Counted from the stretch's first letter, positions 16,466-25,977 are shown. The stretch: 64,000 nucleotides of DNA from an uncultured cyanobacterium (GCA_903823115.1 CAIJRN010000026.1:1-64000); one strand, 5' to 3'. Made by a program: numbers and translations. The notes: generated from the letters alone by a model not told the origin.

Positions 16466-17941
16466 ATGCTCAATCCCTTGCTTGCCCTGCCCTTCGAGGC
16501 CGCCATCGAGGCCCTGGGGCCTGACTACTGGGATGTGGTGGAGGCCGCCAGCTTTCCGAGCACCACCCTGCGCTTCCGCAACGACCCGCTGCTGCATCAG
16601 CTCGGGCTCGATCCGGCCAGCGTTGCCGATCAGCATCTCGAAGCGGCCTATGGGCGCTTTGAAAGCCGCAGTCCCCTGTTGGCGCTGCGATACCACGGCT
16701 ACCAGTTCGGCACCTACAACCCTTTCCTGGGCGACGGCCGCGGCTTTCTCTACGGCCAGCTGCGCGATCGCCATGGCCAGCTCCAGGACCTGGGCACGAA
16801 GGGGAGCGGCACCACCCCCTGGAGCCGCGGCGGCGATGGCCGTCTCACCCTCAAGGGAGGCGTGCGCGAGGTGATCGCCAGTGAGGCGCTGCATCGCCTC
16901 GGCGTCGGCACCAGCCGCACCCTGGCCCTGGTGGAAACCGGCGAAGACCTCTGGCGCGGCGATGAACCCTCCCCCACCCGCAGTTCGGTGATGGTGCGCC
17001 TGGCCCGCACTCACCTGCGCTTCGGCAGCTGTGAGCGCTTGCTGCATCTGCGCCAGCCCCAGCAGCTGGATCGGCTGCTGCGCCATGTGGTGGCGATTCA
17101 CTACCCCCATCTGCTCAAGGTCGAAGCAGGGAAGGCCCAGCTGCTGGCGTTGTATGGCGAGCTGGTGGAACGGCTGGCGCGCCTGGCGGCCGAATGGATG
17201 GTGGCGGGCTTCACCCACGGCGTGCTCAACACCGACAACATGAGCCTGGCCGGCGAGAGCTTCGACTACGGCCCCTTTGCCTTTCTGGATCGCTGGGATC
17301 CTGGCTTCACCGCCGCCTACTTCGACCACAGCGGCCTCTATGCCTATGGGCAGCAGCCCTTGGTGTGCCATCACAATCTGCGCCTGCTGCAGGAGCCCCT
17401 GGCGATGCTGTTGCCGCGCCAGGAGCTGGAGGCCCGGCTGCAGGGCTTTGCCCCGGTTTACGACGACCATTACCGGGCCCGGTTGTTGCGGCGTCTGGGC
17501 TTTGCCGATGGCGGTGCCGGGGCGGCCGAGGCGGCTGAGGCGGCGGGCTTGCCGGATCTGGTGCCGACGACCTTGCAGCTGCTCGCCGACTGGGATGTGG
17601 GCTACGGCGCCTTCTTCGCCGGCCTGGCGGAGCGGGTGCGGCTGGGAGGACTGCCCGACACGGCCGAGGCGCTCGAGCCCTTTGTGGCTTCTGCGCCGCC
17701 GCCGGCGCGTGCCAGCTGGCTGGCCTGGCGGGACACCTGGTGGCTGTGGAGCCAGCACCAGGTCGCCAGGGATGGGACGCAGGCGCTGGCGATCGGGGCG
17801 GCTCTGCAGCGCTGGAACCTGGTGCAGACCCCCGTGCGGCCGCTGATCGAAGGGATCTGGGCAGCGATTGATCAACACGACGACTGGCAGCCCCTGGCTG
17901 ACTGGCTGGCCCTCACCCGGGAGCCGGAGCCGGCTGGTTGA
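16466..17941 (+). CDS. selO: SelO/YdiU pseudokinase-fold protein AMPylase
   Basis: About 491 residues from the ATG at 16466; upstream starts in the same frame would add unlike sequence. SelO family proteins bind ATP in an inverted orientation and transfer AMP to protein Ser/Thr/Tyr, with a role in redox stress. Family landmarks are YHGYQFGTYNPFLGDGRGF, the nucleotide-binding DLGTKGSGTTPWSRGGDGR (about 110), GVREVIASEALHRLGV (about 133), and catalytic GVLNTDNMSLAGESFDYGP (about 253), which contains the catalytic Asp and the metal-binding Asn/Asp pair. The C-terminal Cys reported in some SelO proteins is not evident. It is followed by a short protein gene and mnmE on the same strand. Confidence 0.9.
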   Translation: MLNPLLALPFEAAIEALGPDYWDVVEAASFPSTTLRFRNDPLLHQLGLDPASVADQHLEAAYGRFESRSPLLALRYHGYQFGTYNPFLGDGRGFLYGQLRDRHGQLQDLGTKGSGTTPWSRGGDGRLTLKGGVREVIASEALHRLGVGTSRTLALVETGEDLWRGDEPSPTRSSVMVRLARTHLRFGSCERLLHLRQPQQLDRLLRHVVAIHYPHLLKVEAGKAQLLALYGELVERLARLAAEWMVAGFTHGVLNTDNMSLAGESFDYGPFAFLDRWDPGFTAAYFDHSGLYAYGQQPLVCHHNLRLLQEPLAMLLPRQELEARLQGFAPVYDDHYRARLLRRLGFADGGAGAAEAAEAAGLPDLVPTTLQLLADWDVGYGAFFAGLAERVRLGGLPDTAEALEPFVASAPPPARASWLAWRDTWWLWSQHQVARDGTQALAIGAALQRWNLVQTPVRPLIEGIWAAIDQHDDWQPLADWLALTREPEPAG

Positions 17942-18069
17942 GCACAGGCTGCCCGCGCCGGTTGCGGCGCTTCGGTGCGAGCCAGCTGACAGGGTCTGGG
18001 GCCGGTGTGCGGCGCTACAGCTCCCCGGGGCCGTCGCCGTTACAACCCCTCCAACCGCCCCCTGGTGCC

Positions 18070-18258
18070 ATGACCTCTGAACAGGCCGCCCAGTTGATCG
18101 ACAACACCCTGGATCTGGTTCATCAGCGCCTGCAGGATCTGGAATCCCAGTCGCTCAGCCAGGAACATCGGGCCCTGGCGGCGGAATTCCGTGAATGGCG
18201 CCACCCCTCCGGGGGGCACATCGATCTGATGGTGTTTCCGGGGTTGACCAACTCCTGA
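18070..18258 (+). CDS. small hypothetical protein (62 aa)
   Basis: A short, mostly helical protein of 62 residues starting MTSEQAAQLIDNTLDLVHQR and ending HIDLMVFPGLTNS. I chose the ATG at 18070; the frame is open upstream but that part looks non-coding and proline-rich. There is a coiled-coil-like charged helix (LQDLESQSLSQEHRALAAEF). No membrane segment or signal is present, and I do not recognise the family. It lies between selO and mnmE on the same strand. Confidence 0.5.
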   Translation: MTSEQAAQLIDNTLDLVHQRLQDLESQSLSQEHRALAAEFREWRHPSGGHIDLMVFPGLTNS

Positions 18259-18404
18259 CTCCGGCGGATCGCCTGGGCTGCAACCGGTTTGCCGCCCCGC
18301 GTCCGGGCCGTTTCAGCCTGGCCCTGACCGTGCCAATCGGCCCCCAGAGCCACAGCAGAGGGCAGGTGGCCGAGAGTGTCGTCTGACCAGATGCCTTCAA
18401 GTCA

Positions 18405-19853
18405 GTGCCAGCCGAAGGGTCGCAGGCGGAGCCCCAGCCCCGGGGCGCCGGCCCCCATCCGGGGCCTGCTGGAGTCGGGGAGACCGGCGGCGGCACGATT
18501 GCTGCCGTTGCCACGGCGGTGGCGGCAGGGGCCGGCAGCGTGGCGATTGTGCGGCTCTCGGGTCCCGAGGCTGAGGCCATCGGCCGTCAGCTGTTTGTGG
18601 CGCCGGGGCAGCAGCTGTGGGAGAGCCATCGGGTGCTCTACGGGCATGTGGTCGATCCGGCCAGTGGCGAGCGGCTGGATGAGGCGCTGCTGCTGTTGAT
18701 GCGAGCACCCCGCAGCTTCACCCGCGAGGACGTGGTGGAGCTCCATTGCCATGGCGGCCTTGAGGCGGTGCGACGGGTGCTGGAGCTGGTGCTGGCGGCG
18801 GGGGCGCGGCGGGCCGCTCCCGGTGAGTTCAGCCAGCGGGCTTTTCTGAATGGGCGCCTCGATCTGACCCGGGCCGAGGCGGTGGTGGCGATGATCACGG
18901 CCCGGGGCCGCAGGGCGGCCCAGCTGGCGATGGCCGGCATCGATGGCGGCATTCAACGCCGCATCACCGCCCTGCGCGAGCGGTTGCTGGATCAGCTGGC
19001 GGAACTGGAGGCGCGGGTGGACTTCGAGGAGGATCTGCCGCCTTTGGATGGGGCGGCGGTGGTGGCCGAGCTGGCGGCGGTGCGGGCCGAGCTGGAAGCC
19101 CTGGTGGCTGAGGCTCATCAGGGTGAACGGCTCAGTGAGGGGCTGCGGGTGGCGATCGTGGGCCGGCCGAATGTGGGCAAGAGCAGCCTGCTCAACCTGC
19201 TGAGTCGCCGCGATCGGGCGATCGTGACCGATTGGCCGGGCACCACCCGCGACCTGCTGGAGAGCGACCTGGTGCTGGATGGGGTGCCGCTCACCCTGGT
19301 GGACACCGCCGGCATCCGCGTCACGGAGGATCCGCTCGAACGGCTGGGAATCGAACGCAGCCATGGGGCCCTGGCCGCTGCCGATGGGGTGTTGCTGCTC
19401 TATGACCTGAGCTCTGGCTGGAGCGGCGACGATGAGGCGCTGCGCCGCCTGGTGCCCGACGGCGTGCCCTTGCTGGTGGTGGGCAACAAGGCGGATCTGC
19501 TGGAACCCGATCAGTCCTCACTCGGCGCCGGCCCTGTGGGGCCAGCGGATGTGGTGATCAGCGCCCGCAGCGGTGAGGGGCGGGAGGCGCTGGCAACCTT
19601 GCTGCTGCAGCGTTGTGGCCTGGGTGATGTCACCGGTCTGCAGGTGGCGCTCAATGCCCGCCAGCGGGATCTGGCCGCTGGGGCTGCCGCCGCCCTGGCG
19701 GCCAGCCTGGAGGCGGCCCAGCAGCAGCTGCCCTGGGATTTCTGGACGATCGATCTGCGGGCGGCTGTGCGTCAGCTGGGGGAAATCACTGGCGAGGAGG
19801 TGAGTGAGGCGGTGCTGGATCGGGTGTTCGCGCGATTCTGCATCGGCAAGTGA
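18405..19853 (+). CDS. mnmE: tRNA uridine-5-carboxymethylaminomethyl(34) synthesis GTPase MnmE
   Basis: A 482-residue MnmE/TrmE GTPase. With MnmG it modifies the wobble uridine of certain tRNAs. The N-terminal folate-binding domain shows TIAAVATAVAAGAGSVAIVRLSG-type sequence split around residue 30 and the APRSFTREDVVELHCHGG segment (about 104). The G domain, inserted in the helical domain, has GRPNVGKSS (about 252), a G2 loop with WPGTTRD, DTAGI, and NKADL. The C terminus ends with the catalytic CIGK. Because the frame opens in GC-rich sequence, the GTG at 18405 is only a probable start. All functional motifs are intact. Confidence 0.95.
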   Translation: MPAEGSQAEPQPRGAGPHPGPAGVGETGGGTIAAVATAVAAGAGSVAIVRLSGPEAEAIGRQLFVAPGQQLWESHRVLYGHVVDPASGERLDEALLLLMRAPRSFTREDVVELHCHGGLEAVRRVLELVLAAGARRAAPGEFSQRAFLNGRLDLTRAEAVVAMITARGRRAAQLAMAGIDGGIQRRITALRERLLDQLAELEARVDFEEDLPPLDGAAVVAELAAVRAELEALVAEAHQGERLSEGLRVAIVGRPNVGKSSLLNLLSRRDRAIVTDWPGTTRDLLESDLVLDGVPLTLVDTAGIRVTEDPLERLGIERSHGALAAADGVLLLYDLSSGWSGDDEALRRLVPDGVPLLVVGNKADLLEPDQSSLGAGPVGPADVVISARSGEGREALATLLLQRCGLGDVTGLQVALNARQRDLAAGAAAALAASLEAAQQQLPWDFWTIDLRAAVRQLGEITGEEVSEAVLDRVFARFCIGK

Positions 19854-20482
19854 GCGGGGGGCGTCGGCGGGAATCTATTCACTGCTTTCCTGATCGGCAA
19901 CAAAGATCTGCAGCCCATGAATGCTTCAGAGTGCAGAGGAGGAGATGTCTGGCTGCGTCTTGTTCATATGTGCGAATACGGGGTCGATTTGAGATGTTGA
20001 GGGATGCTGAGTTGACTCTGCGGCGCTTTGTTTCTGACCAGGACTGCTTGGGCCGTTCATCGATCCGACGCTCAAACTTAAGTTCCCTCAAGTGGTGCCG
20101 GGGGACTGGCTCCGGCTCGCCTTGCAAGGGGTGGGCAGGCCCGTTTCCCTGGTGCTCGGTGCGGATCGCCATGCACGCAGCGAGGAGCGGCTGGGCTACC
20201 GCAATAGCTGCCGATCCCACACCAATCGTCAACTGAACCTGGTGGGCCCTTCAGCTCATGGCCCCGCCCGCCCACAGGCTGATTCCTGAAACCGTTCGGA
20301 TTTTGATCTGAACAGCCTTGGTGCCTTGATCAGGCAGTTCACAGGGCTAGGCCGATCTTACCGTATACTTCGCACCCGCTCATCAAGCTCAAGACAATTC
20401 CAAGGCGCTTGGGGGCCTGCTCTCAGCTCATCTTGCGCCATGATGATGTTCGCCTGGACACATTGAGATTTCTCCCAGTGCC
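19854..20482. other. 629 bp region between mnmE and the pilin operon, possible gene remnant
   Basis: No intact gene is evident. A frame in about 20050-20289 reads PTLKLKFPQVVPGDWLRLAL and continues to a stop at 20287, without similarity I can name; it could be a decayed gene end. The final about 130 bp look like a leader and promoter region for the pilin genes (see 20364-20369). Confidence 0.35.
20364..20369 (+). promoter_or_regulatory. candidate -10 element upstream of the minor-pilin operon
   Basis: TATACT is a near-consensus sigma-70 -10 hexamer 114 bp before the first pilin ATG. No good -35 hexamer is seen at 16-18 bp spacing, as is common at cyanobacterial promoters, so this is tentative. 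Confidence 0.3.
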
Positions 20483-22356
20483 ATGAAAGCAAAACTTCTG
20501 CTCACCCTCCTCAGCACCAAATCCCTCCGGCGCAGGCGGCAAGCAGGATATTCCATGGTGATGGCCATGATCGTGGTGCTCACGGTGGTGCTGGGGTCGC
20601 TTGCCATGGCGAACAGGGCCACGGGAGGAAATCTGGCGTCGGCATTCCAAGGCCAGAGCCGCGAGGCGCGCGAGGTGGCGGAGGCGGGCCTGACGGCAGT
20701 GATCAGCGAGCTGAACAAACCGGCGAACCGGCAGATGTTGGTCGCTCCGGTGGCGATCAATAGCTGGAATACCTCTAATCTTGAATTGCGGAACCCCTGT
20801 CAGAATGCGAATTCAGCCTCCCCGGTGACTCCCACAGGTACGGCAGTCGGATTCCGCAATGGGGCGATCAACAATATCGATTCTAGCCGAAGTTTCATCG
20901 TCACTAATGTCACGATCAAAAATGGTGACCGCTCAAAAGCATTCACTAGCGGAAGCTTGGCCAATCAGTCTGGTGTTAATTCCGGCTACGATACTGGCTT
21001 AATCAACTTGGCTAGGGGTCGAATGTGGGCTATATTGCCGTTACTGTCCAAGGGACTTACAAAGGCGCCACTGCAGCGGTGACCCGTGAATTTCAAGTTG
21101 TTCCAAAGTGCTGCGGCCTGTCTTTTGGGAGTGGACAAGCACAACATGGAAACGACACTAGAAGTTGTGATGCCAACCTTCCGCGCATCGCAGTCGGTTT
21201 AAACGGTGGCGGCTTGTTGGCTAATGGGGCAACAAGTGGGGAGATTCGCAACATCAGTTCCGATGGCCTGACATCGCTGACTACAAATCCATCGTCTATC
21301 TTGTGTGTCAGCAGTAATGCTTACTGTGGGGCTCCTGGTAGTCCGCAGGCTGTGGGCACTACCAGTGCATCTAATCTTGCTGTTCCAATTAACACAATTA
21401 AACTCACCGTGCCTCCTCTTCCAGTTTATCCCACCTGTCCTACTGGCCAGACTTGCACTGGGTCCACTGGCGGCTTTAACATTCGTACGACGTCAGCATC
21501 GGATACTGCTCAAACGGGCTCCAGCGCGGCTTCGGCCACGCAATCGGCGATTAATCAAGACTATGTTCGTATCAATGCAGGCGGTCAAGTTGAGATGTGC
21601 AACGTCACAAGCAATAATCCCGTCGTAGCCTCGAATGGCGGGATTCCCGTGCCACCGGCTAATTTTGTCGGCACCTGTAGTACTCAAATCAACAACTTTT
21701 GTGCAAAGTTGGGATCAGGTACTGCCGCTAATCCGTTCACCTACCACTGTCGGATAACGTCCGTCCTTGTGCAGGATGACACCTTGAATAACACTAGAAA
21801 TACCAGCAATACTGATCGGATTCAAAACAACAGCCTTTGGATTGACTCAACCGTGGCGCCAATATACTTATATTTAAATAGCGAATGGAACGCTACTGGT
21901 ATTGATACGGTGACAAGCACTAACGGGCAGGCCGATGGGCAAATCATTCATTTAAAGTGTGCGACTGCAGTCTATACAGTGCCTTGTGGCGTCACGGCGA
22001 CGCAGAGCAACTTCGGCAGAGTGGCATTTTATAGCAACACGAATATTGTCACGTCAATTGGCGATGATGGCTACATTCGAAATGTTTTTCTCTATACGCC
22101 TAAGGGGGACTTGTGGCTTAACAACATAAGTGGCAATCCTGACTCCTACGGCGATCCCGCTTTCAGTGGCACGATGTGGGTCAATAATATTGCCATGAAT
22201 TGTGGCAATGGCTCTACATGCGGAACGGGGGGAGGAATAACTCGCTTATCGGTGGCAGCGGCTTCCGTTTCCGTATCAAATGGAGGCGGCGGAACACTGG
22301 GGAATTTATTTTATGAACCTATTGTCCGAAGTACCGCCTCTACATCTTTATTTTGA
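20483..22356 (+). pseudogene. PilX-like minor pilin / pilus tip-type protein, interrupted by a frameshift
   Basis: One gene split over two frames. The 5' part (20483 to about 21022) begins MKAKLLLTLLSTKSLRRRRQ, followed by a prepilin-like hydrophobic helix (AGYSMVMAMIVVLTVVLGSL) and the AEAGL motif of PilX/DUF4900 N-terminal regions. The 3' part continues in another frame from GYIAVTVQGTYKGATAA (21025) to 22356, a Ser/Thr/Asn-rich secreted-type domain with several Cys pairs. Adding one base in CGAATGTGG (21017-21025) would give LARGRNVGYIAV across the join, so a single deleted A is the simplest explanation. It could be a true null mutation, phase variation or a sequencing error. The gene leads a four-gene operon of minor pilins. 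Confidence 0.7.
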
Positions 22357-22367
22357 TCGCATCTCCC

Positions 22368-22991
22368 ATGCTTCCCGTGCAGTTGCGATCTCCTCATTCG
22401 GTCGTTGACGGTTTGCAAAATACGCGTGATGTCCACAATACTTCCGAAGCGGCTCGCGGATCCACGATCCTCGAGGTTTTGCTCGCTGTTGTGATCATTG
22501 GCGTCGCTTTAGCGGGCGCTGCCACTCTGATGACATCGCAGAATCGATCCATCACCAGTAGCGTCCAACTCAACCAGGCACAAAATCAGATTGATGCGGA
22601 TGTGGCAGCCGTTCGTAATCTGGCGGAAACCTACACCTGGTGTTCCGGCGCGGGTGGCTTCAATGGATCAGCGACCAACTGCGCCGGTGCGGCCGCACGC
22701 AATGAGAATTATTACTTTCCTGTCCCCACGGCAACAGCTGCGATTGCCGCCTTTGAAACAGCTTGCAAAAACACAACGAGCGATACGCTGAATACTACTC
22801 TCGTTACAGCCATATCATCTCCAGCCCTTCCCAATCCATCACTCGTGACCCGGGCGGTCACCCAGGACCGTAATAACGCGTTCCCCAATGGCGACTTCGC
22901 ATCTCACCGGCTCCGCATCACCTACACCAGTACAACGGGTGCCAGCCGGGTGGTGCTTCTTGTTCCTACCGTAGCCGCCTGGTGTCCGTGA
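22368..22991 (+). CDS. type IV pilin-like minor pilin (PilV-like)
   Basis: About 207 residues from the ATG at 22368 (an in-frame TTG at 22353 overlaps the previous stop). A leader of about 30 residues precedes GSTILEVLLAVVIIGVALAG, a class III prepilin peptidase site with Gly before the cleavage point and Glu at +5, followed by the hydrophobic spine helix. The rest is a Thr/Asn/Ala-rich globular part with two or three Cys. Minor pilins of this class prime assembly or sit at the tip of type IV pili or pseudopili. Its stop overlaps the ATG of the next gene (ATGA-type overlap), which implies translational coupling. Confidence 0.8.
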   Translation: MLPVQLRSPHSVVDGLQNTRDVHNTSEAARGSTILEVLLAVVIIGVALAGAATLMTSQNRSITSSVQLNQAQNQIDADVAAVRNLAETYTWCSGAGGFNGSATNCAGAAARNENYYFPVPTATAAIAAFETACKNTTSDTLNTTLVTAISSPALPNPSLVTRAVTQDRNNAFPNGDFASHRLRITYTSTTGASRVVLLVPTVAAWCP

Positions 22992-23560
22992 TGATGCAGA
23001 GGAAGCCGTGGTTTGATCCTCAACGCTGTGCGTTGGTACGGGGCTTCACGCTGTGGGAGTTGATGATTACAGCCAGTCTGATTGGCTTGATTTCGGCCAT
23101 TGGCCTCAACCAGATGTGGGGCTCGGAATACCGGAGTGAGCGGGTCAAAAGCGTGGCCATCGAGTTGGCTGGCTGGTTGGAAGCTGTTCGCTCCGCTTCC
23201 CAGCGTCAGCCCGGCAGCAACCCCTGTGTGGTGACGTTTACTGCCACGACCCCCGTTTCTGCTGGTGCCACCCTGGCGTCGGTTTCTCCCAAGAGCTGTG
23301 CGATTGAGCCTGTATTCACGATCCGTGGCTTTCGAAATGGTTCTGACACGTATGCCATTGCCCTCAATCCAAGTACCCCTACCACCGTCACGTTCACGCC
23401 CCGTGGTTCCATCTCGGCGACGTCGGACACTGACATGCGGATTCAGCTGACTGGTACATCGGAGATGCGTTGTGTCCGACTGACTGGCACCGTGGGTCTC
23501 ATCCGTATCGGTAGTGGTTCCATTGCTACGAGCCCTTGCACCTCCTATGTGGCATTTTAA
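22991..23560 (+). CDS. minor pseudopilin (GspH/FimT-like)
   Basis: About 189 residues beginning MMQRKPWFDPQRCALVRGFT. The prepilin motif is GFTLWELMITASLIGLISAIG, with Glu at +5 and a Trp at +4, which is unusual but tolerated. A GspH/FimT-type C-terminal domain follows, including TFTPRGSISATSD, a stretch typical of FimT/GspH proteins, and a C-terminal pair of Cys. The start ATG overlaps the TGA of the preceding gene; GTG codons at 22982 and 22988 are alternatives. It likely works in type IV pilus biogenesis with its operon partners. Confidence 0.8.
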   Translation: MMQRKPWFDPQRCALVRGFTLWELMITASLIGLISAIGLNQMWGSEYRSERVKSVAIELAGWLEAVRSASQRQPGSNPCVVTFTATTPVSAGATLASVSPKSCAIEPVFTIRGFRNGSDTYAIALNPSTPTTVTFTPRGSISATSDTDMRIQLTGTSEMRCVRLTGTVGLIRIGSGSIATSPCTSYVAF

Positions 23561-23563
23561 GTC

Positions 23564-24178
23564 ATGCCGATTCCCCATCTGCCGCGACGATTTCTCAATG
23601 TCAATTCCAGTGTCTTGACTGGTTTCACCTTGGTGGAGTTGATGATATCTGTTGTGATTGGTGCCTTGCTCATCGGCGGTGTGGCTACAGCGCTGATTGC
23701 CCATATCCGCAGCACTCTCAACCTCGAATTCAGCCAGCAAATTCAGAATGATCTGTCCCGCCTCACTTTTTTTCTGGAAACTGAGGTGAGGGAGGGATCG
23801 GCCATCAGCACCACCGCGACCACACCCGTGGCCAATTGTGGGGCGGCCAGTGGCACCACGTCGTTGTTCACGATCATTGTGCCCCAACTGAATGCCCAGG
23901 GGTTCAGCCTGCCCACCTCCACCATCGACTACTACGCCAGTGGCACGGGCAACACAGCTTCCCTGGTGCGCTGCGGTCCGCCGATCAATAACAACGGCAC
24001 TCTCAACTTCGCTGGCACCAGCACCGCGACAACGATCAGCACCAATACCACTCTCACCGTTACTTCCTCTAACAGCACCTCGGTCACCTACAGCCTGACC
24101 CTGCGGGACCCGGGGGGCAGCCGATCTGTGACGCGCACTGGCATCACCAACCGTGTGGAAGCCACGCTGATCAACTGA
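23564..24178 (+). CDS. minor pilin (PilW-like)
   Basis: A 204-residue prepilin with a 19-residue leader and the site GFTLVELMISVVIGALLIGG, followed by the PilW-like TALIAHIRSTLNLEFSQQIQ and a segment RLTFFLETEVREG. The remaining sequence is Thr/Ser/Asn-rich with two Cys, as expected for an exported pilin. It starts 4 bp after the previous stop and ends the operon. The set PilX-, PilV-, FimT/GspH- and PilW-like is what is found at minor-pilin loci that control DNA uptake or adhesion; no core pilus motor gene is in the window. Confidence 0.8.
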   Translation: MPIPHLPRRFLNVNSSVLTGFTLVELMISVVIGALLIGGVATALIAHIRSTLNLEFSQQIQNDLSRLTFFLETEVREGSAISTTATTPVANCGAASGTTSLFTIIVPQLNAQGFSLPTSTIDYYASGTGNTASLVRCGPPINNNGTLNFAGTSTATTISTNTTLTVTSSNSTSVTYSLTLRDPGGSRSVTRTGITNRVEATLIN

Positions 24179-24239
24179 GCTGTTGGCCGCCTGACGGATG
24201 GGCTGGGTTCACGGCTACCACAGCCGCACCACTGACACC

Positions 24240-24620
24240 GGCCAAGCCTGGCGCGAACGGGCACCATGCCTTGACGTGGTGGTCCAAGGCCGAGACCTCA
24301 CCTGGACGTTGCGGGCCATGCCGGCTCCGCAGTGGGTGGTGCTGAACTGGCCGGGCAGCGCCACAATCATCGCGATGCGCTGCCAGGGCATCGGCGAGGA
24401 CAAGCCCGTTGACGAGTCCGTTACGACGTCACCAGTCTGTGCACCAGCGCCAAAGCTCTGCTCCAGCACGTGCCTGACCGCTGTCGATCGAATGGGGCAA
24501 CGACCTTGCGTGGGCGATGCTCTGGAGTTGCCGAACCTCGTCGTCGCCAAGAACCAGCGGCGGCATCAAGCGATCAACCGTGATCAAACGACTGAACTCT
24601 CCCACAGGAGACACTCCTTG
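24240..24620 (+). pseudogene. decayed transposase remnant, ISAs1 family (tentative)
   Basis: Translation in shifting frames gives HGRDLTWTLRAMPAPQW, VLNWPGSATIIAMRCQG, GEDKPVDE, then after a frameshift RYDVTSLCTSAKALLQHV and DRxSIE. This order (HGR, WPG, V-ETRYYxTSL, ALLxHVRDRWxIEN) is that of the C-terminal half of ISAs1-type DDE transposases. At least two frameshifts are needed and no N-terminal half is seen, so it is not functional. I find no clear terminal inverted repeats. It separates the pilin operon from the DevBCA-type exporter genes. Confidence 0.6.
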
Positions 24621-25032
24621 TTCTGGCTGTCATTTCTGGGACGTGATACGGGCCGGAACTTGTCTTGCCATGGCTGGAGATCATTGGTGGCTCTGCAGAT
24701 CCCGATCTCCTTTGTTCCTCGGGCCTGTCCATTGTCTTTGGCCCCAGGTCTGCTGCCTATGCGTTGGAGTGCGAGAATTGCCCTGTTGAATTGTGGCAAA
24801 TCTTGGCGCTCGCCGGAATAGCAGGTCTGGACTGCTTTTGTTTGTAAGTTAACAACTTTGTCTCCACCCCGCTCACCACCCACCCCCAGCAAAGGTTCTC
24901 GGTGGCCTTGTAGTATGGATTTGCCGCGGAATGGCTGTATTATGGCGGCGATGTGTTGTTGGTTGCCTTGATTTCGTTTTGGTTTTGGCGATGATCGGTT
25001 TTGCTTCTTGCAGATTCCTGGAATGTTGACCA
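24621..25032. other. 412 bp spacer upstream of devB-like gene
   Basis: No gene is recognised. The 3' half is relatively T-rich on the plus strand and should carry the promoter and leader for the exporter operon. I saw no clear NtcA site (GTA-N8-TAC) and no terminator hairpin. Confidence 0.35.
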
Positions 25033-25953
25033 ATGCACCATAAGATTCGGCTTCTTGTCTCGATCGTCGTTCTGGTCTTTCTTGCCGGGGCTCTGGTGCG
25101 CTTGGTCTCCACCTCTGGTCACGATCAGCCGACGGCGAAGCTGCTTCGCTCCAAGGTGGTTCACACTGCTCAATCCAACTATGTCTCCGCCCTGGGCTAT
25201 CTGGAGCCCGCCGGCGATGTGAGGGTCTTGGCGGCACCGATCCAGGGCGTGGATGGATCGCCCCGCCTCAAGACGTTGAATGTTGAGGAGGGGCAGGTCG
25301 TCAGGCAATCCCAGCTGTTGGCAACATTCGATACGATTGATCGGATTATTTCTCAGCAAAATACTGTAGCCGCCAAAATTGCTTCGATTAAGACCCAGCT
25401 CGCGGTTTTGGAAAGTGAGACCAACCGCTACCGCGTCCTTTCCCGTGAAGGTGTTGTTGCTGAAGCTGATTTGGAGTCGCGGGAATTAAGGCTCCTGCAG
25501 TTGAAGGCTGATCTCAAGCAGGCTACGGCGGAGTTGAGTCAACTCCATACAGAAGAAAGCTATAGTAATCTTTATGCCCCAATGAGCGGGACAGTCCTCA
25601 AGATTAATGCTCGCGTTGGCGAGCGACCCGGCCAGAAGGGGGTGATGGAAATTGGTGCTAATCAGCACATGGAGGCTATCGCACAAGTGAACGAAGATGA
25701 TATAGGTTTTATTCGCCTGGGTCAAAAGGTTTCCATCACCAGCGAAAATGGCAGTTTCCCCCAGAAACTCGTTGGCACTGTTGTGCGAATTGCGCAGAAG
25801 GTCAGCGAGCGAAAGCGGCTTACGGTTAATCCTGCGGCTGATTCTGACACCGAAGCTCGCACGATTGATGTCCGTATTGCAATTGGGCCTGGTGATATGA
25901 ATGCGGTGCGCAATCTCACCGGCGTTAAGATCATGGCAACGTTCTCTAAGTAG
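25033..25953 (+). CDS. devB: DevB-type ABC exporter membrane fusion protein
   Basis: A 306-residue periplasmic adaptor (HlyD family). An N-terminal membrane anchor (LLVSIVVLVFLAGALVRLVS) is followed by the DevB-type ALGYLEPAGDVRVLAAP, the lipoyl half-motifs (TLNVEEGQVVRQSQLLATFD and YSNLYAPMSGTVLKINARVG), a coiled-coil hairpin (about 110-180) and a beta-barrel domain. In heterocystous cyanobacteria DevBCA with a TolC protein exports heterocyst glycolipids; unicellular strains have homologues of unknown cargo. It begins a three-gene operon with devC- and devA-like genes, and its position next to polyketide synthase genes suggests the cargo is their product. The hairpin is shorter than in many HlyD proteins. 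Confidence 0.88.
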   Translation: MHHKIRLLVSIVVLVFLAGALVRLVSTSGHDQPTAKLLRSKVVHTAQSNYVSALGYLEPAGDVRVLAAPIQGVDGSPRLKTLNVEEGQVVRQSQLLATFDTIDRIISQQNTVAAKIASIKTQLAVLESETNRYRVLSREGVVAEADLESRELRLLQLKADLKQATAELSQLHTEESYSNLYAPMSGTVLKINARVGERPGQKGVMEIGANQHMEAIAQVNEDDIGFIRLGQKVSITSENGSFPQKLVGTVVRIAQKVSERKRLTVNPAADSDTEARTIDVRIAIGPGDMNAVRNLTGVKIMATFSK

Positions 25954-25977
25954 TTTGCTGGCACTGACCTGACGCTT

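Noticed and set aside
16349..17878. A 509-codon minus-strand frame.
   Set aside because: It is antisense to selO, which has all family motifs.
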